A stretch of 64,000 bases of DNA from Actinomadura luteofluorescens (GCF_013409365.1 NZ_JACCBA010000001.1:6572001-6636000); one strand, 5' to 3'; numbered from the stretch's first letter, positions 36,218 through 45,665 are shown. The notes: generated from the letters alone by a model not told the origin. A program made the numbers and translations.

Positions 36218-36347
36218 CGGGTCTCCTGGTAGGGGAGCTGGGCGCGAAGCCCGCGACGGAGACCACGGTCGCCCGACCGCTCACGCGTTCACAAGAAGAT
36301 CGTGTTGTCAGCCTGTTCGCCGAGCGAATTCGTACAGACAGCCACGC

Positions 36348-36360
36348 GATCTGACAGATC
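36348..36360. promoter_or_regulatory. Short palindrome upstream of the M15-like gene
   Basis: GATCTGACAGATC has 6-bp perfect arms around a central A, about 130 bases before the M15-like start in the 209-base spacer. Possible operator; inferred from symmetry only. Confidence 0.3.
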
Positions 36361-36377
36361 GGACGCCTGTCGTTCGA

Positions 36378-36425
36378 GCGGATCGTCCGGCCGCCGGGCA
36401 GGCGTCCGACGGCCGGACGATCCGC
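36378..36425. terminator. Terminator hairpin after the cyclase-like gene
   Basis: Perfect 16-bp stem GCGGATCGTCCGGCCG with a 16-base loop, beginning 2 bases beyond the minus-strand stop at 36427. Confidence 0.7.
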
Positions 36426-36426
36426 G

Positions 36427-37092
36427 TCAGGTGCGCGGGGTGGGGAACCACGTCCAGGCCCGGGTGCGGGTCTCCTTGCTGGTGACGCGGAGCTCGCGGT
36501 AGGCGCCGGCGTCGATGAGGCTGCGGTTCCTGCCGGTGATGTCGCCGTAGAGGCGGTCGGAGACGATCAGCCCGAAGTCGGTCGCGGCGCCGTCGAGGGC
36601 GCGCTTGAAGGCGCCGGACTCCAGCAGCCGGAACAGGTGCACCACGGCGTGGCCGGCCACGCCGTGGTCGTCGCGGTGCACCAGGCCGCTGTGGACCGCC
36701 AGCCGGAGCCGGAGGCGAACGGCGTCGCCGGCGAGCCGGTTGTAGCGGCGCAGCACCGCGGTCAGGTGGTGGGCGAGCGGGTCGAGGAACAGCTCCGCCG
36801 GAACCTGCTGCGGCGCGACGAACAGGGCGCCGTCGCCGCGGTCCTCGCGGTGGCAGTCCCACCAGGGCAGCGACCCCATGGCGCAGGCCTCGGCCAGCAG
36901 CGCGTACATCTGGCGACGCAGCCGCAGCTGGATCTCGTCGTCGCGGCGCCGGTCGCCGAACGCCGCGATGTCGATCGCGGCCAGGGTGGTGTGCATCGCC
37001 GGCGCGAGGTCCGGCGGCCGGGTGAGGATCTCGGTGACCGACGGGGACAGCCGCACCGGCGGGCGGGGCCGGCGAGCGGGGATCGAGTTCAC
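36427..37092 (-). CDS. Class III nucleotide cyclase-like protein
   Basis: About 221 aa. The fold pattern is that of class III cyclases: AIDIAAFGDRRRDDEIQLRLRRQMY (first metal Asp), then EDRGDGALFVAP, then RLRLRLAVHSGLVHRDDHGVAGHAVVHLFRLLESG. The second metal Asp (RGDG) is present. The usual substrate-specifying Lys and Asp and the transition-state Asn-Arg pair are not clear, so it may bind a nucleotide rather than cyclise it. GTG 37092 overlaps the small upstream gene by 4 bases. A CRP-like palindrome lies in the promoter region about 190 bases upstream of the gene pair. Confidence 0.65.
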   Translation of the reverse strand: MNSIPARRPRPPVRLSPSVTEILTRPPDLAPAMHTTLAAIDIAAFGDRRRDDEIQLRLRRQMYALLAEACAMGSLPWWDCHREDRGDGALFVAPQQVPAELFLDPLAHHLTAVLRRYNRLAGDAVRLRLRLAVHSGLVHRDDHGVAGHAVVHLFRLLESGAFKRALDGAATDFGLIVSDRLYGDITGRNRSLIDAGAYRELRVTSKETRTRAWTWFPTPRT

Positions 37093-37475
37093 CGCCGGGC
37101 CTCCGGACGCACTCGACGCCCTCCGGCCGCGGGCCCGCCGGAGCCGGAGGGGGTGTAGGCCTCCTCCAGGGCGGGATCGGCCCAGAAGTCGATCAGCTCG
37201 TCCCGCGACATCTGGCAGGGAGGCGCGGCCGGGAGCGCGCGCCCCGTCTCCAGCGCCCAGATCGCCGCCAGCATCAGGATCGTGCTCTCCTCGTCGTCGC
37301 GGGGGATGCGCGGGACGAGGGGCCTGGCCGTCTCCATCCGGGGACGCGCCCCGTGCTGCGGGCTCTGGCCGTGTCCCTGCGCCGCCGCTCGTGCGCGGGA
37401 GTGCGCGGGACGCGCCCGGCAGGGGCGGGGGCATGAGCCGCCGGTGCGGGGCGCGGGGTCTTTGGTCGTTGACAT
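37089..37475 (-). CDS. Small hypothetical protein paired with the cyclase-like gene
   Basis: 128 aa; a shorter form from an internal ATG at 37337 is possible. The N-terminal 45 residues are Arg/Pro-rich and probably disordered. The conserved-looking part is DDEESTILMLAAIWALETGRALP, then MSRDELIDFWADPALEEAY. I do not recognise a family. A GTGA overlap with the cyclase-like gene suggests that the products work together. Confidence 0.55.
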   Translation of the reverse strand: MSTTKDPAPRTGGSCPRPCRARPAHSRARAAAQGHGQSPQHGARPRMETARPLVPRIPRDDEESTILMLAAIWALETGRALPAAPPCQMSRDELIDFWADPALEEAYTPSGSGGPAAGGRRVRPEARR

Positions 37476-37666
37476 AACGCGGACGCCTTCTGTGCTCGGT
37501 CTCATCTTGCGGAGCACCAGTAGGCCAGTCCGCGGCGGCTCCGGCCACGCCGAGCCGGACATCAGAAACAAACGGAACGGCCGGCCGCACGGCACGGCAG
37601 AACGAACCGGACAGATGTCACATTCATGCCATTTTTTCGTGAAAGCAATTCGGTGCCGCACGGGCC

Positions 37667-37682
37667 TGTGTCACGTGACACA
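37667..37682. promoter_or_regulatory. CRP-like perfect palindrome
   Basis: TGTGTCACGTGACACA is a perfect 16-bp palindrome. It has the outer TGTG-n8-CACA and total length of the CRP consensus TGTGA-n6-TCACA, differing at one symmetric position. CRP/FNR-family regulators of actinobacteria bind such sites. It lies beside a class III cyclase-like gene, so a cyclic-nucleotide link is plausible but inferred. Confidence 0.55.
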
Positions 37683-37794
37683 AACCTCCGCCGGAGGGGC
37701 GTTCCGTGCCGTTCCCGGCTGCTCCGGATCTCACTGACCGACCCAAAAAGCCACGTCAAGGCACGGCTCGGGACGGAACGGAACAGTCCGGAAC

Positions 37795-37807
37795 GGCATG
37801 ACATGCC
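37795..37807. promoter_or_regulatory. 13-bp palindrome upstream of the HTH-SEL1 gene
   Basis: GGCATG-A-CATGCC with perfect 6-bp arms, about 90 bases before the HTH-SEL1 start. This spacing would suit an operator for the encoded HTH protein. Inferred. Confidence 0.35.
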
Positions 37808-37897
37808 ATTGTTTGACGCGCAAAGGTTCCAGTAGTGAGAGCATTCCAGCGATTAACGATCTATCGCCAAGGATGATCTTCACGTTAGGGCCGACGG

Positions 37898-39058
37898 ATG
37901 CCGACCAACTCCCCGCAAGCGAGCCCCCCGTTGGACGAGTTCGTGCGCGACCTGATCCAGTTCACCCACGCGTGCGGCTCGCCCCACTACCGGGAGCTGG
38001 CCAAGCTGGCGCCCGGGGTCCTGGCCGGTCACAAGAAGCGCATCCCCGTGCTGCGGCCGCTCTCGCTCACCGCGATCAGCAACGTGCTGTCCCGGCAGCG
38101 GCAGGGCCCGCAGGACTGGGGGTGGGTGGCCACCTTCGTGCTCACCTGCCTGCACTACGTCGAGAAGACCGGTATCGAGCCCGACTTCCCCGGCCCGGCG
38201 ACCCTCCAGGACTGGCACGCCCGCTACCAGCTCATGCGCGACGAACTGGCCGGCCCGCAAGCGGGGCCGGGCGCCGTCCGGGAGGCGGAGCCGGCGCGGC
38301 CGGCGGACGCCTTCCGCGCCGATCCCGCCCCGCCGGCCGAAGCCCGGGTCGCCGTCTCGGTCGCCTCCACCCGCGGCGGCGACCGGCGCGGTGAGCGGAC
38401 CCGCGCGGAAGGCGGTGGGCGGGCCGGAACCGGCGCGGGCACGGACGGCGCGCCGTCCCCGCCGGGGGAACCGGCCGACCCGGAGCCCGACCCCGCGGCG
38501 CCGCCTGACCAGGACGACGAGGGGCACTGGCTCCCCGGCCTGCCGTCCAGGGCGCATCGCCGCTACCACGACCTGTTCGGCCGGCACGGCATCGACCTGC
38601 TGGACACGGCCGAACGCGGTGACTCCGACGCGGCCTGCCGGCTGGGGATCCTGCTGCTGTGCCACGACCGGCCCGCCGAGGCGCACGCGTGGCTGACGTC
38701 GGCCGCGGCGGCGGGCGACGAGGCCGCGAAGGTCCTGGTCAACGCCGAGCCGGGCCAGCGCAGGCCCATGGCCGCCGAACTCGCCTACGAGTTCACCCTC
38801 CCCGGCTACCGGCAGGACCGCAGCCGGGACGACCCCGGGACCCCGACCGGGGCCGAGACCTACTACCGTGCCGCCGCCCGTGCCGGGCACCCGGGCGCGA
38901 CCGTCCGCATGGGGCTGATCTACGAGGCCCGCGGCGAAGCGGCCGCCGCGCAGTACACCTTCGCCGAAGCCACCCGCCGTCACCACGACGCCCACGCGCA
39001 CTTCACGCACCTCAACGCCCCGGACGTCCGGCGCCGCCCTCCGGAGCAGACGACCTGA
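37898..39058 (+). CDS. HTH - SEL1-repeat protein
   Basis: 386 aa. Residues 10-110 form an actinobacterial XRE-like helical domain (LDEFVRDLIQFTHACGSPHYRELAKL, then LTAISNVLSRQRQGPQDWGWVATFV), the same type as in other HTH-effector proteins such as the NBR1 protein above. A Pro/Glu/Ala-rich linker (about 115-210) is followed by two or more SEL1/TPR-like helical repeats (AACRLGILLLCHDRPAEAHAWL and GATVRMGLIYEARGEAAAAQYTF). A regulatory or scaffold role is likely; no enzyme motif is seen. Confidence 0.75.
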   Translation: MPTNSPQASPPLDEFVRDLIQFTHACGSPHYRELAKLAPGVLAGHKKRIPVLRPLSLTAISNVLSRQRQGPQDWGWVATFVLTCLHYVEKTGIEPDFPGPATLQDWHARYQLMRDELAGPQAGPGAVREAEPARPADAFRADPAPPAEARVAVSVASTRGGDRRGERTRAEGGGRAGTGAGTDGAPSPPGEPADPEPDPAAPPDQDDEGHWLPGLPSRAHRRYHDLFGRHGIDLLDTAERGDSDAACRLGILLLCHDRPAEAHAWLTSAAAAGDEAAKVLVNAEPGQRRPMAAELAYEFTLPGYRQDRSRDDPGTPTGAETYYRAAARAGHPGATVRMGLIYEARGEAAAAQYTFAEATRRHHDAHAHFTHLNAPDVRRRPPEQTT

Positions 39059-39080
39059 CACGGAGGGCGGACCGCGTTCG

Positions 39081-40001
39081 TCAGCGAGGGTTGCCGGCGC
39101 GCCAGGCGACGTAGTCGGCGACCGCCGTGGCGACGTCGAACTCCGGCGTGAAGCCGGTGTCCGCGGTGAGCCGGGCGATGTCGAGGTAGGGGTCCTCGCC
39201 GGGCCCGTTCCGCCGTCCGGGCAGCAGGTCGAGCCGCAGACCGGGCGTGACCGCCTCGAGCGCGGCCGCGAACTCGCGGTTGGCGACCGGACGGCCGCTG
39301 GAGACGTTGTAGGTGTCGTGCCGCAGGGTCGGTGCCTCCATCAGCAGGGCGATCGCGCGCCCGGCGTCCGGCGCGTAGCAGCAGTCGCCGCCGTCGTCGG
39401 CGTGCGGCGGCGCCGGCCGCTCGCCGCGGAGCACCGCGCTGATGTACGGCGGGACGTGGAAGAACGGTGACTCCGGGTCGACGAGCGGCCCCCAGATGGT
39501 CCCGATCCGGAGCACGACCGGCTGGACGCCGCTGCCCTGGAGCGCGTGCGTGGTGAGCGGCTCCACGGCCTTCTTGAAGGCGATGATCAGGTGCGGCAGG
39601 TCCGCGGTGGGGAGCGCGAGCTCCTCCCGCCAGGGGATCTCGGAACGGCCGATGTACGCGCCGAGGCTGCTCGCGACGGCGAACCTGCGGACGCCCCAGG
39701 CGCGGGCGGCGTCCAGCGCGTTGAGCAGGCCGGTCGTGTCGGTGCGGAAGTAGCGGACCGGGTCGTCGCCGGGGATGCTGCCTGCCAGGTGGACGATGTC
39801 GCTGATGTCGTGACGGTCGGCGAGGCCGAGGAAGGCGTCCCGGTCGGTGACGTCGAGGTGTTCCACCGTGACCCGTCCGGCGAGGAAGGACGGGACCTCG
39901 CTCCGGCGGTGCGAGGTGACGACGACCTCGTGCCCGAGGTCGGTGAGCGCGCGGGCGGTGTGGGCGCCGATCATGCCCAGCCCTCCGGTGACGAGGATCA
40001 T
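39081..40001 (-). CDS. NAD(P)-dependent epimerase/dehydratase-like SDR protein
   Basis: 306 aa extended short-chain dehydrogenase. The Rossmann motif [15 protein letters not shown] is at the N-terminus, with [14 protein letters not shown] and HLAGSIPG typical of the nucleotide-binding half. The catalytic YxxxK is not preserved: the lysine in [12 protein letters not shown] has Ile four residues before it, where Tyr is expected. Activity is therefore doubtful, or another residue substitutes. It overlaps the next reductase gene by 4 bases. Confidence 0.8.
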   Translation of the reverse strand: MILVTGGLGMIGAHTARALTDLGHEVVVTSHRRSEVPSFLAGRVTVEHLDVTDRDAFLGLADRHDISDIVHLAGSIPGDDPVRYFRTDTTGLLNALDAARAWGVRRFAVASSLGAYIGRSEIPWREELALPTADLPHLIIAFKKAVEPLTTHALQGSGVQPVVLRIGTIWGPLVDPESPFFHVPPYISAVLRGERPAPPHADDGGDCCYAPDAGRAIALLMEAPTLRHDTYNVSSGRPVANREFAAALEAVTPGLRLDLLPGRRNGPGEDPYLDIARLTADTGFTPEFDVATAVADYVAWRAGNPR

Positions 40002-40603
40002 CGGGCCACCTCGTAGTGGAGGTGGGTCACGCCGGGAGCCGCGACGGCCTCCAGCAGCCGGAGGCTCACGTGCTCGGGAAGCTCGCGGAAGAAGGCGTGA
40101 CCGCCGCCGAGCAGGACGGGCACCTGGTGGAGGATCATTTCGTCGACCAGGCCCGCCTCCAGCGCGGAGGTCAGCACCCCGCCGCCCATGAGGGCGACGT
40201 CCTTGTCCCCCGCGGCCTCGCGCGCCGCCGCGACCGCGTCCTCGATCCCGCCGGTGACGAGGGTCTGCTTCTCGCCGATCCCGGGAACGGGCCCGTGGCT
40301 GAGGACGAAGAGCGGTGCCGTCGGGTGGGGGCCGTCGCCTCCCCAGCGCCCGGAGTGCTCCCAGGTGACGCGCCCCGCCACCACCGCCCCCACGCGGGCC
40401 GCGGCAGTGTCGAAGACGCGCCTGCTCTCCTCGCTCAGCTTGAACCCGTCGAACTCGCCGCTCGGCGTGTCCCCGTCGAAGTACCAGTCGAAGAGCATCG
40501 GCGCGTCACCGAGACCGCGGTCGAGTTCCTTCTCTCCTTCGGGGGTGCGGCCGCTGATGTAGCCGTCCACCGAGACGGCATGGGCGCTGAGAACCCTGCT
40601 CAT
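39998..40603 (-). CDS. RibD C-terminal/dihydrofolate reductase-like protein
   Basis: About 201 aa. Recognised by [18 protein letters not shown] at the start, [16 protein letters not shown], then [36 protein letters not shown]. These NADPH-binding proteins are related to RibD reductases; many are of unknown substrate. ATG 40603 with GAAGGTGAAG upstream. A second, divergent paralogue lies directly upstream. Confidence 0.88.
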   Translation of the reverse strand: MSRVLSAHAVSVDGYISGRTPEGEKELDRGLGDAPMLFDWYFDGDTPSGEFDGFKLSEESRRVFDTAAARVGAVVAGRVTWEHSGRWGGDGPHPTAPLFVLSHGPVPGIGEKQTLVTGGIEDAVAAAREAAGDKDVALMGGGVLTSALEAGLVDEMILHQVPVLLGGGHAFFRELPEHVSLRLLEAVAAPGVTHLHYEVAR

Positions 40604-40647
40604 GTCTTCACCTTCGTTGACGTTGGAGTGCGTGCGTTGGATGCGGT

Positions 40648-41250
40648 TCAGCGGTCGGCCCGGTCGTAGAGCAGGCAGATCGCGCCGCTCTCGGTGACCT
40701 GGCTGGAGGTCAGCGTCCACGACGCGGACGGGCCGTCGGGGAACAGCCGGGCGCCGCCGCCGACGAGCTCGGGGCACAGCGTGATGCTCAGCCGGTCCAC
40801 CTCTCCCGCCTGGAGGAGGCCGCGGATCACGCTGGAACTGGCCAGCACGATGATGTCGCCGCCCTCCTGCTCGCGCAGTCGCTTGACCGCCGTGACCGGG
40901 TCGGTGCCGGCGAGGCGCGCGTTGTCCCAGGCGGCCTCCGTGAGCGTGCCGGAGAAGACGACCTTCTCGACCGCGTTGAGCCAGCGGGAGAACTCCCGGT
41001 CCCGCGGGTCGGCGCTGTCGTCGTCGGCGACGGCGGGCCAGAACCCGGCGAAGCCCTCGAAGTTCTTGCGGCCGAGCAGGGCGGTGGTGGCGGTGCCGGT
41101 GACCGCCACCATGTGGTCGCGGGACGCCGACGTCATGGCGTGGGGGACGATCCAGCTCATGTCGTACTCGCCGCCGGGGCCGTTCACCCGGCCGTCCAGG
41201 GACAGCGTGATGTTGGCGGTGACCGTGCGATGGGCGTTCTGTCCGGTCAT
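40648..41250 (-). CDS. RibD C-terminal/dihydrofolate reductase-like protein, second paralogue
   Basis: About 200 aa. Shows TVTANITLSLDGRVNGPGGEYDMSW, ALLGRKNFEGFAGFW, then GDIIVLASSSVIRGLLQAGEVDRLSITLCPELVGGG. ATG 41250 is preferred to a longer reading because of AAGGAACC upstream. Only distantly like the downstream paralogue, so the pair is old rather than a recent duplication. Divergent from a large LuxR-type regulator, which may control it. Confidence 0.87.
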   Translation of the reverse strand: MTGQNAHRTVTANITLSLDGRVNGPGGEYDMSWIVPHAMTSASRDHMVAVTGTATTALLGRKNFEGFAGFWPAVADDDSADPRDREFSRWLNAVEKVVFSGTLTEAAWDNARLAGTDPVTAVKRLREQEGGDIIVLASSSVIRGLLQAGEVDRLSITLCPELVGGGARLFPDGPSASWTLTSSQVTESGAICLLYDRADR

Positions 41251-41358
41251 CGGACGGTTCCTTTTCGGTCGTGGGTAATACCCCTTCACAGTGGCGGCAC
41301 CGATGGCAGGCTGTCGTCGTCAGAGTTGGTGACATCCGGTCCGGGCTTGGAGGGGGCG

Positions 41359-44265
41359 ATGACCGGTTCTGTCGTCAGCCCCGTGCTGGTCGGACGGGAC
41401 GACGAGATCGCCGTGCTGCGTGCGGCCTACGAGAGGGCGCGGGCGGGCGGCCCCTCGACCGTCCTGGTCGGCGGGGAGGCGGGCATCGGCAAGTCGCGGC
41501 TGGTGGCCACGGCGACGGGGGAGCTGCCCGGCGATCCGCTGGTGCTGTCCGGGGGATGCCTGGAACTCGGCTCCGAGGGCGCCCCGTACGTACCGTTCGT
41601 CGCCGTCCTGCGCGATCTGGTGCGCCGCCTCGGCCGCGACCGGGTGGCGGCGCTGCTCCCGCCGGGCGGGGCCGCGCTCGGCGACCTGCTGCCCGACCTC
41701 GGCCCGGCGCCCGCGCGGTACGGGCCGGCCAGGCTGCTGGAGGAGATGCTGACGCTGCTGGCCCGCGCGGCGGAGGCACGGCCCGTCGTCGTGCTGGTCG
41801 AGGACCTCCACTGGGCGGACGCGTCGAGCCGCGAGATGTTCGCTTACCTGGCCCGCAACCTGGCGGGCGCCGCGGTGCTGCTGGTCGGCACCGTCCGCAC
41901 CGGCGAACTGGCCGCCCGGCATCCGAACCGGCGGACGCTGGCCGAGCTGGCCCGTGGCGGCGCGGTGGCGCACGTCGTCCTCGGCCCGCTGGAGCCCCGG
42001 CACGTCACCGCGCTCCTGGCGGCCGTGGACGGGCGGCAGCCCGACCCGGCGCGCAGCGTCCGCGTCCACCGGCGCAGCGGCGGCAACCCGCTGTTCGTCG
42101 AGGCGCTGAGCACCGCGGGCGAGACGCCGCCGGGCGACCTGCGCACGCTCCTGCTCGCCCGCGTCACCGACCTGCCGGATCCGGCCCGCGAGGCGCTGGA
42201 GGCCATGGCGGTGGCGGGCGCCGAGCTGGACGACGACCTCGTCCGCGCGGTCGCCGGAGGGCCCGCCCGCGAGCTCGGGGACGCCCTCGTCGACCTGACC
42301 GAACGGGAGCTGGTGGTGGCGCGGGAGAACGGGTACGCGATCCGCCACGACCTCATCCGCGAGGCGGTGTACGACGCGTTGCCGCCGCCCCGGCGGCGGC
42401 GCATGCACGCCCGGTACGCCGCCGCCCTCGCCGGCCGCGCCGCGCCCGCCGACCCCACCGCGCCCGCAGACCCCACCGTGAGCGCCACGGCCCTGGCCCA
42501 GCACTGGACGGCGGCGGGCGAGTTCGAGCGGGCACTGCCCGCCGCATGGCGCGCCGCCGAGCGCGCCGGCCGCCAGAACGCCTACGACGAGCAGCTCCAC
42601 CTGCTGGGGCTCGTCCTGGAGCACTGGCCCAAGGTGCCGGAGCCGGCCGAGGCCATCGGCGCCGGCCGGACGGACGTGCTGGAACGCGCCGCCACGGCTG
42701 CGTTCAACGCGGGCAGGTCGGGCGCCGGCGTCGCGTACGGCACCGCGGCGCTGGACGAGGTGGACCCGGCGGTGGAACCGGAGCGGGCGGCCCGGCTGCT
42801 CGGCCTGCGCGGCCGGCTGCAGAGCCGTATCAACGGCGGGGGGCGCGACGACCTGCGCCGGGCGGTCGCGCTGGCGCCGCCCGGGGCGTCGCGGGAGCTG
42901 CGCGCCCGGCTGCTGTCGGCCCTGGCGTTCGTGGAGTTCATGGCGCTCGACCTCGACGACTGCCGGGGGCACGCCACGCAGGCCCTGGACATCGCCGACC
43001 GCCTCGGCGACGACGCCCTGCGCGCGCCCGCCCTGCTGGTGCTGGGCGCGCTCCACGGCACGGACGGTGACCTGGACCAGGCGGCGAGCGCCTTCGCCGA
43101 GGCCCGTCGTGCCGCCGACGCGGCCGGTGACGCGTACACGTTCCTGACCACCTTCCAGTGGGAGTCGACCTTCCTGTGCGACGCCGGGCGGTACGAGGAG
43201 GCCGTCGAACTCGCCCGCACCGGCCAGTCGGCCGCCGGACGGCTCGGCCAGGCCCGGTCCCGCGGCAGCATGCTCGCCAACGCCCGCGCCGTCCCCCTGC
43301 TGTTCCTGGGGCGCTGGGACGAGGCCCTGCACGTCGTCGACGAGGCCCTCGCCCTGGCGCCGCCCCCGCTGTACGTCGCGTACCTGCGCCTGATCGCCGC
43401 CGACATCGCGCACCGGCGCGGTCAGAGCGAGCTGGGCGGGACGCTCCTGCGCCAGATCACAGAGTTCGCCGTGCACACCGTCGGCGCGGCGGAGGCGAAG
43501 GCCTGGCTGGCCCTGCTGCGCCTCGCCCGCGCGCTCGACGAGGACGACCTCGACGCGGCGGACCACATCGTGGGCGAGCATCTGGCGACGGCGCTGGACG
43601 CCTGGCCGCCTCAGGAGACGGCACGGCTCGCGGTGCTCGGCGCACGCGTGCAACGGGCCCGGCGCGCGGCCGCGCCGCGGAACCGGCGGGTCCAGGCCGA
43701 GACCGCGGAGCGGCTCGCGGACCTCGCCCGCATGCTCGGCTCGGTGCGCACTTCCACCCCGGTGCTCGACGCCTTCCGCCTCACCTTCCGCGCGCTGACG
43801 GGGAGCGGCGGACTGCCCGCCTGGGACGCGGCGGCCGCGGCCTGGCGCGATCTCGGCAACCGCCACGAGACCGCCGCGGTGCTGGCGGAGGCCGCGGCCG
43901 TCGCGCTCGCGTCGAACAACCGTCCCGGCGCCCGGTCCCGGCTGCGCGAGGCGCGCGCCATCGCCGCCGACCTGGGGGCCGCGCCGCTGCGGGCGCGCAT
44001 CGACGACCTGGCGGCCCGCGGCCGCCTCACCGACGCCGAGGGCGGCACGCCCGACCACGCCTTCGGCCTGACCCCACGCGAACTCGACGTCCTGCGCCTC
44101 CTCGCGGGCGGACGGACGAACCAGCAGATCGCCGCGGAACTCTTCATCTCCGCCAACACCGTCGCCACCCACGTCACCAGGATCCTCACCAAGCTCGGCG
44201 CCGCGTCCCGCACCCAGGCCGCCGCCAAGGCCCGCGAGTCCGGCCTTCTGGACGGCCCGCCCTGA
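41359..44265 (+). CDS. LuxR-family regulator with AAA/NACHT-like ATPase (LAL type)
   Basis: About 968 aa. The N-terminal ATPase has Walker A GGEAGIGKSRLV (about 33-44) and Walker B VVVLVEDLHWADASS (about 140-155). A long helical TPR-like region follows. The C-terminal LuxR HTH (about 905-965) reads LTPRELDVLRLLAGGRTNQQIAAELFIS. LAL regulators respond to small molecules and often activate metabolic or antibiotic clusters. ATG 41359 has GGAGGGGG. It is divergent from the two reductases and the SDR gene, its most likely targets. Confidence 0.92.
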   Translation: MTGSVVSPVLVGRDDEIAVLRAAYERARAGGPSTVLVGGEAGIGKSRLVATATGELPGDPLVLSGGCLELGSEGAPYVPFVAVLRDLVRRLGRDRVAALLPPGGAALGDLLPDLGPAPARYGPARLLEEMLTLLARAAEARPVVVLVEDLHWADASSREMFAYLARNLAGAAVLLVGTVRTGELAARHPNRRTLAELARGGAVAHVVLGPLEPRHVTALLAAVDGRQPDPARSVRVHRRSGGNPLFVEALSTAGETPPGDLRTLLLARVTDLPDPAREALEAMAVAGAELDDDLVRAVAGGPARELGDALVDLTERELVVARENGYAIRHDLIREAVYDALPPPRRRRMHARYAAALAGRAAPADPTAPADPTVSATALAQHWTAAGEFERALPAAWRAAERAGRQNAYDEQLHLLGLVLEHWPKVPEPAEAIGAGRTDVLERAATAAFNAGRSGAGVAYGTAALDEVDPAVEPERAARLLGLRGRLQSRINGGGRDDLRRAVALAPPGASRELRARLLSALAFVEFMALDLDDCRGHATQALDIADRLGDDALRAPALLVLGALHGTDGDLDQAASAFAEARRAADAAGDAYTFLTTFQWESTFLCDAGRYEEAVELARTGQSAAGRLGQARSRGSMLANARAVPLLFLGRWDEALHVVDEALALAPPPLYVAYLRLIAADIAHRRGQSELGGTLLRQITEFAVHTVGAAEAKAWLALLRLARALDEDDLDAADHIVGEHLATALDAWPPQETARLAVLGARVQRARRAAAPRNRRVQAETAERLADLARMLGSVRTSTPVLDAFRLTFRALTGSGGLPAWDAAAAAWRDLGNRHETAAVLAEAAAVALASNNRPGARSRLREARAIAADLGAAPLRARIDDLAARGRLTDAEGGTPDHAFGLTPRELDVLRLLAGGRTNQQIAAELFISANTVATHVTRILTKLGAASRTQAAAKARESGLLDGPP

Positions 44266-44275
44266 CGCGGCGCGT

Positions 44276-45151
44276 TCAGCGAAGGAGGCGTTCGCCGTTC
44301 CGCGCGGGGATCCGGGTCGGCCAGGAAGCCGGCCAGGCGACGTCGTCGATCGCGAGCCACGGCGCGGCGGCCACGCCCGCGGGGGTGAGCCCGGAGAACG
44401 TCCTGATCTCGCGGTGCAGGTGGGACTGGTCGGCGTAGCCGCACTCGGCGGCGACTCCGGCCGCCGCGTGGCCCGCCGCGAGAAGGTAGGCGGCGCGGTC
44501 GAAGCGCACGAGCCGGGCGGCGCGTTTGGGCGTGATGCCGAGCTGGGCGCGGAAGCGTGACCAGAGGCGCTTGCGGCTCCAGCCGACCTCGCCGGCCAGG
44601 CCGTCGACCCGGACCCGCCCCCGGCCGGCGAGCGTCCGCAGCCAGGTGCGGGCGACCTCCGGGTCGACCGGCGTCCGGCCCCCCGGCCGCCGGCCGAGGA
44701 CGTCCGCCGCGATCGTGAACCGCTCGTCCCACGAGGCCGCGGCGCGCAGCCTGTCCTCCACCCGGGCGGCGTCGCGGCCCCAGACGTCCTCCAGGGACGC
44801 GACCGTCCCGGTGAGCTCGGCCGACGGGCCGAGCACCGCGGCCGCCGCGACCGGCCCCAGCCGGATCTGGAGGCACTCGCCCACCTGCCCGCCCGCACGG
44901 AGGTCGCCCGGAAGGAGCCCGGCGACGAAGCTGCCGCGCCGGCGCAGGCCGGGGGTGCCGTAGACGATGCCTTCCCCGTCGCTCAGGTCGATGAGCAGGG
45001 TGACGGACGGGTGCGCGACCATCGCGATGTCCATGGGCGCGGGGAGGCGCTGCCGGAACCCGGCCATGGCGACCCCCGGCAGCCGGACGGACGGGGCGGG
45101 GACGGCGATGTCCACCGCCGTCCAGTCGGGTGGCGTCCCGGCCGGCGGCAC
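44276..45151 (-). CDS. AraC-family transcriptional regulator
   Basis: 291 aa. The N-terminal sensor half has no clear family. The C-terminal double HTH is typical: VRFDRAAYLLAAGHAAAGVAAECGYADQSHLHREIRTFSGLTPAGV. It is convergent with the LAL regulator and ends 10 bases from it. The target genes are not obvious. Confidence 0.88.
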   Translation of the reverse strand: MPPAGTPPDWTAVDIAVPAPSVRLPGVAMAGFRQRLPAPMDIAMVAHPSVTLLIDLSDGEGIVYGTPGLRRRGSFVAGLLPGDLRAGGQVGECLQIRLGPVAAAAVLGPSAELTGTVASLEDVWGRDAARVEDRLRAAASWDERFTIAADVLGRRPGGRTPVDPEVARTWLRTLAGRGRVRVDGLAGEVGWSRKRLWSRFRAQLGITPKRAARLVRFDRAAYLLAAGHAAAGVAAECGYADQSHLHREIRTFSGLTPAGVAAAPWLAIDDVAWPASWPTRIPARNGERLLR

Positions 45152-45174
45152 GCGTCCATTCTAGGCCGGTGGCG

Positions 45175-45545
45175 TCAGCGGGCCCCCGCCGTGAAGTCCA
45201 GCAGCAGTTCGGCGGTCGCCCCGGGCGCTTCGAGCACGGGCAGGTGGCCCACGCCGGGCAGCATCTCGATCCGCGCGTCCGGCACCGCCCCGTACCGGTG
45301 CGCCGACGAGGGGTCCCAGCGGGGATCGGCCGCACCGAAGATCACCAGCAGCGGGACCCGGAGGGCGGCGAGCCGCTCGGGCACGCTCCGCTCGGCGAGG
45401 TAGGCGGTGTTGCGGCGCAGCACCGTCCTCATCGCCCGGTAGGTGATGGCCCGCACGCCGGTGACCAGGTCGTCCGGGACGTCCACCGGGCCGGCGGCCG
45501 TCGCGGCGATGCCGCGGCGGATCAGCGCGTCCGAGCGCGCATCCC
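45175..45545 (-). pseudogene. C-terminal remnant of an alpha/beta hydrolase
   Basis: The reading ends with LRVPLLVIFGAADPRWD (acid residue of the triad), then LPGVGHLPVLEAPGATAELLLDF (catalytic His), a clear alpha/beta hydrolase tail. Upstream in frame there is about 40 codons of cap region but no nucleophile elbow (GxSxG) and no good start; an unrelated sequence begins near 45545. The N-terminal half is lost. Confidence 0.6.
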
Positions 45546-45665
45546 GTGCGACTGCTCGACGTCGAACTGTGTCATACGGAGACCATGCACGGGCGGTCGC
45601 CCACCGGTCTTGGACAAATGTTCCCGGCGGTCATCACCGAGCCGCCGGGAGGAAAGCGGCTTCCG

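Larger units (their letters stand above)
37476..37897. other. Divergent promoter region with palindromes
   Basis: 422 bases without a convincing gene, lower in GC than its surroundings, between the cyclase-like pair (minus) and the HTH-SEL1 gene (plus). It holds the perfect 16-bp palindrome at 37667-37682, a 13-bp palindrome at 37795-37807, and a repeated CATGCCATT (near 37625 and 37802). It looks like a controlled divergent promoter. Confidence 0.6.
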
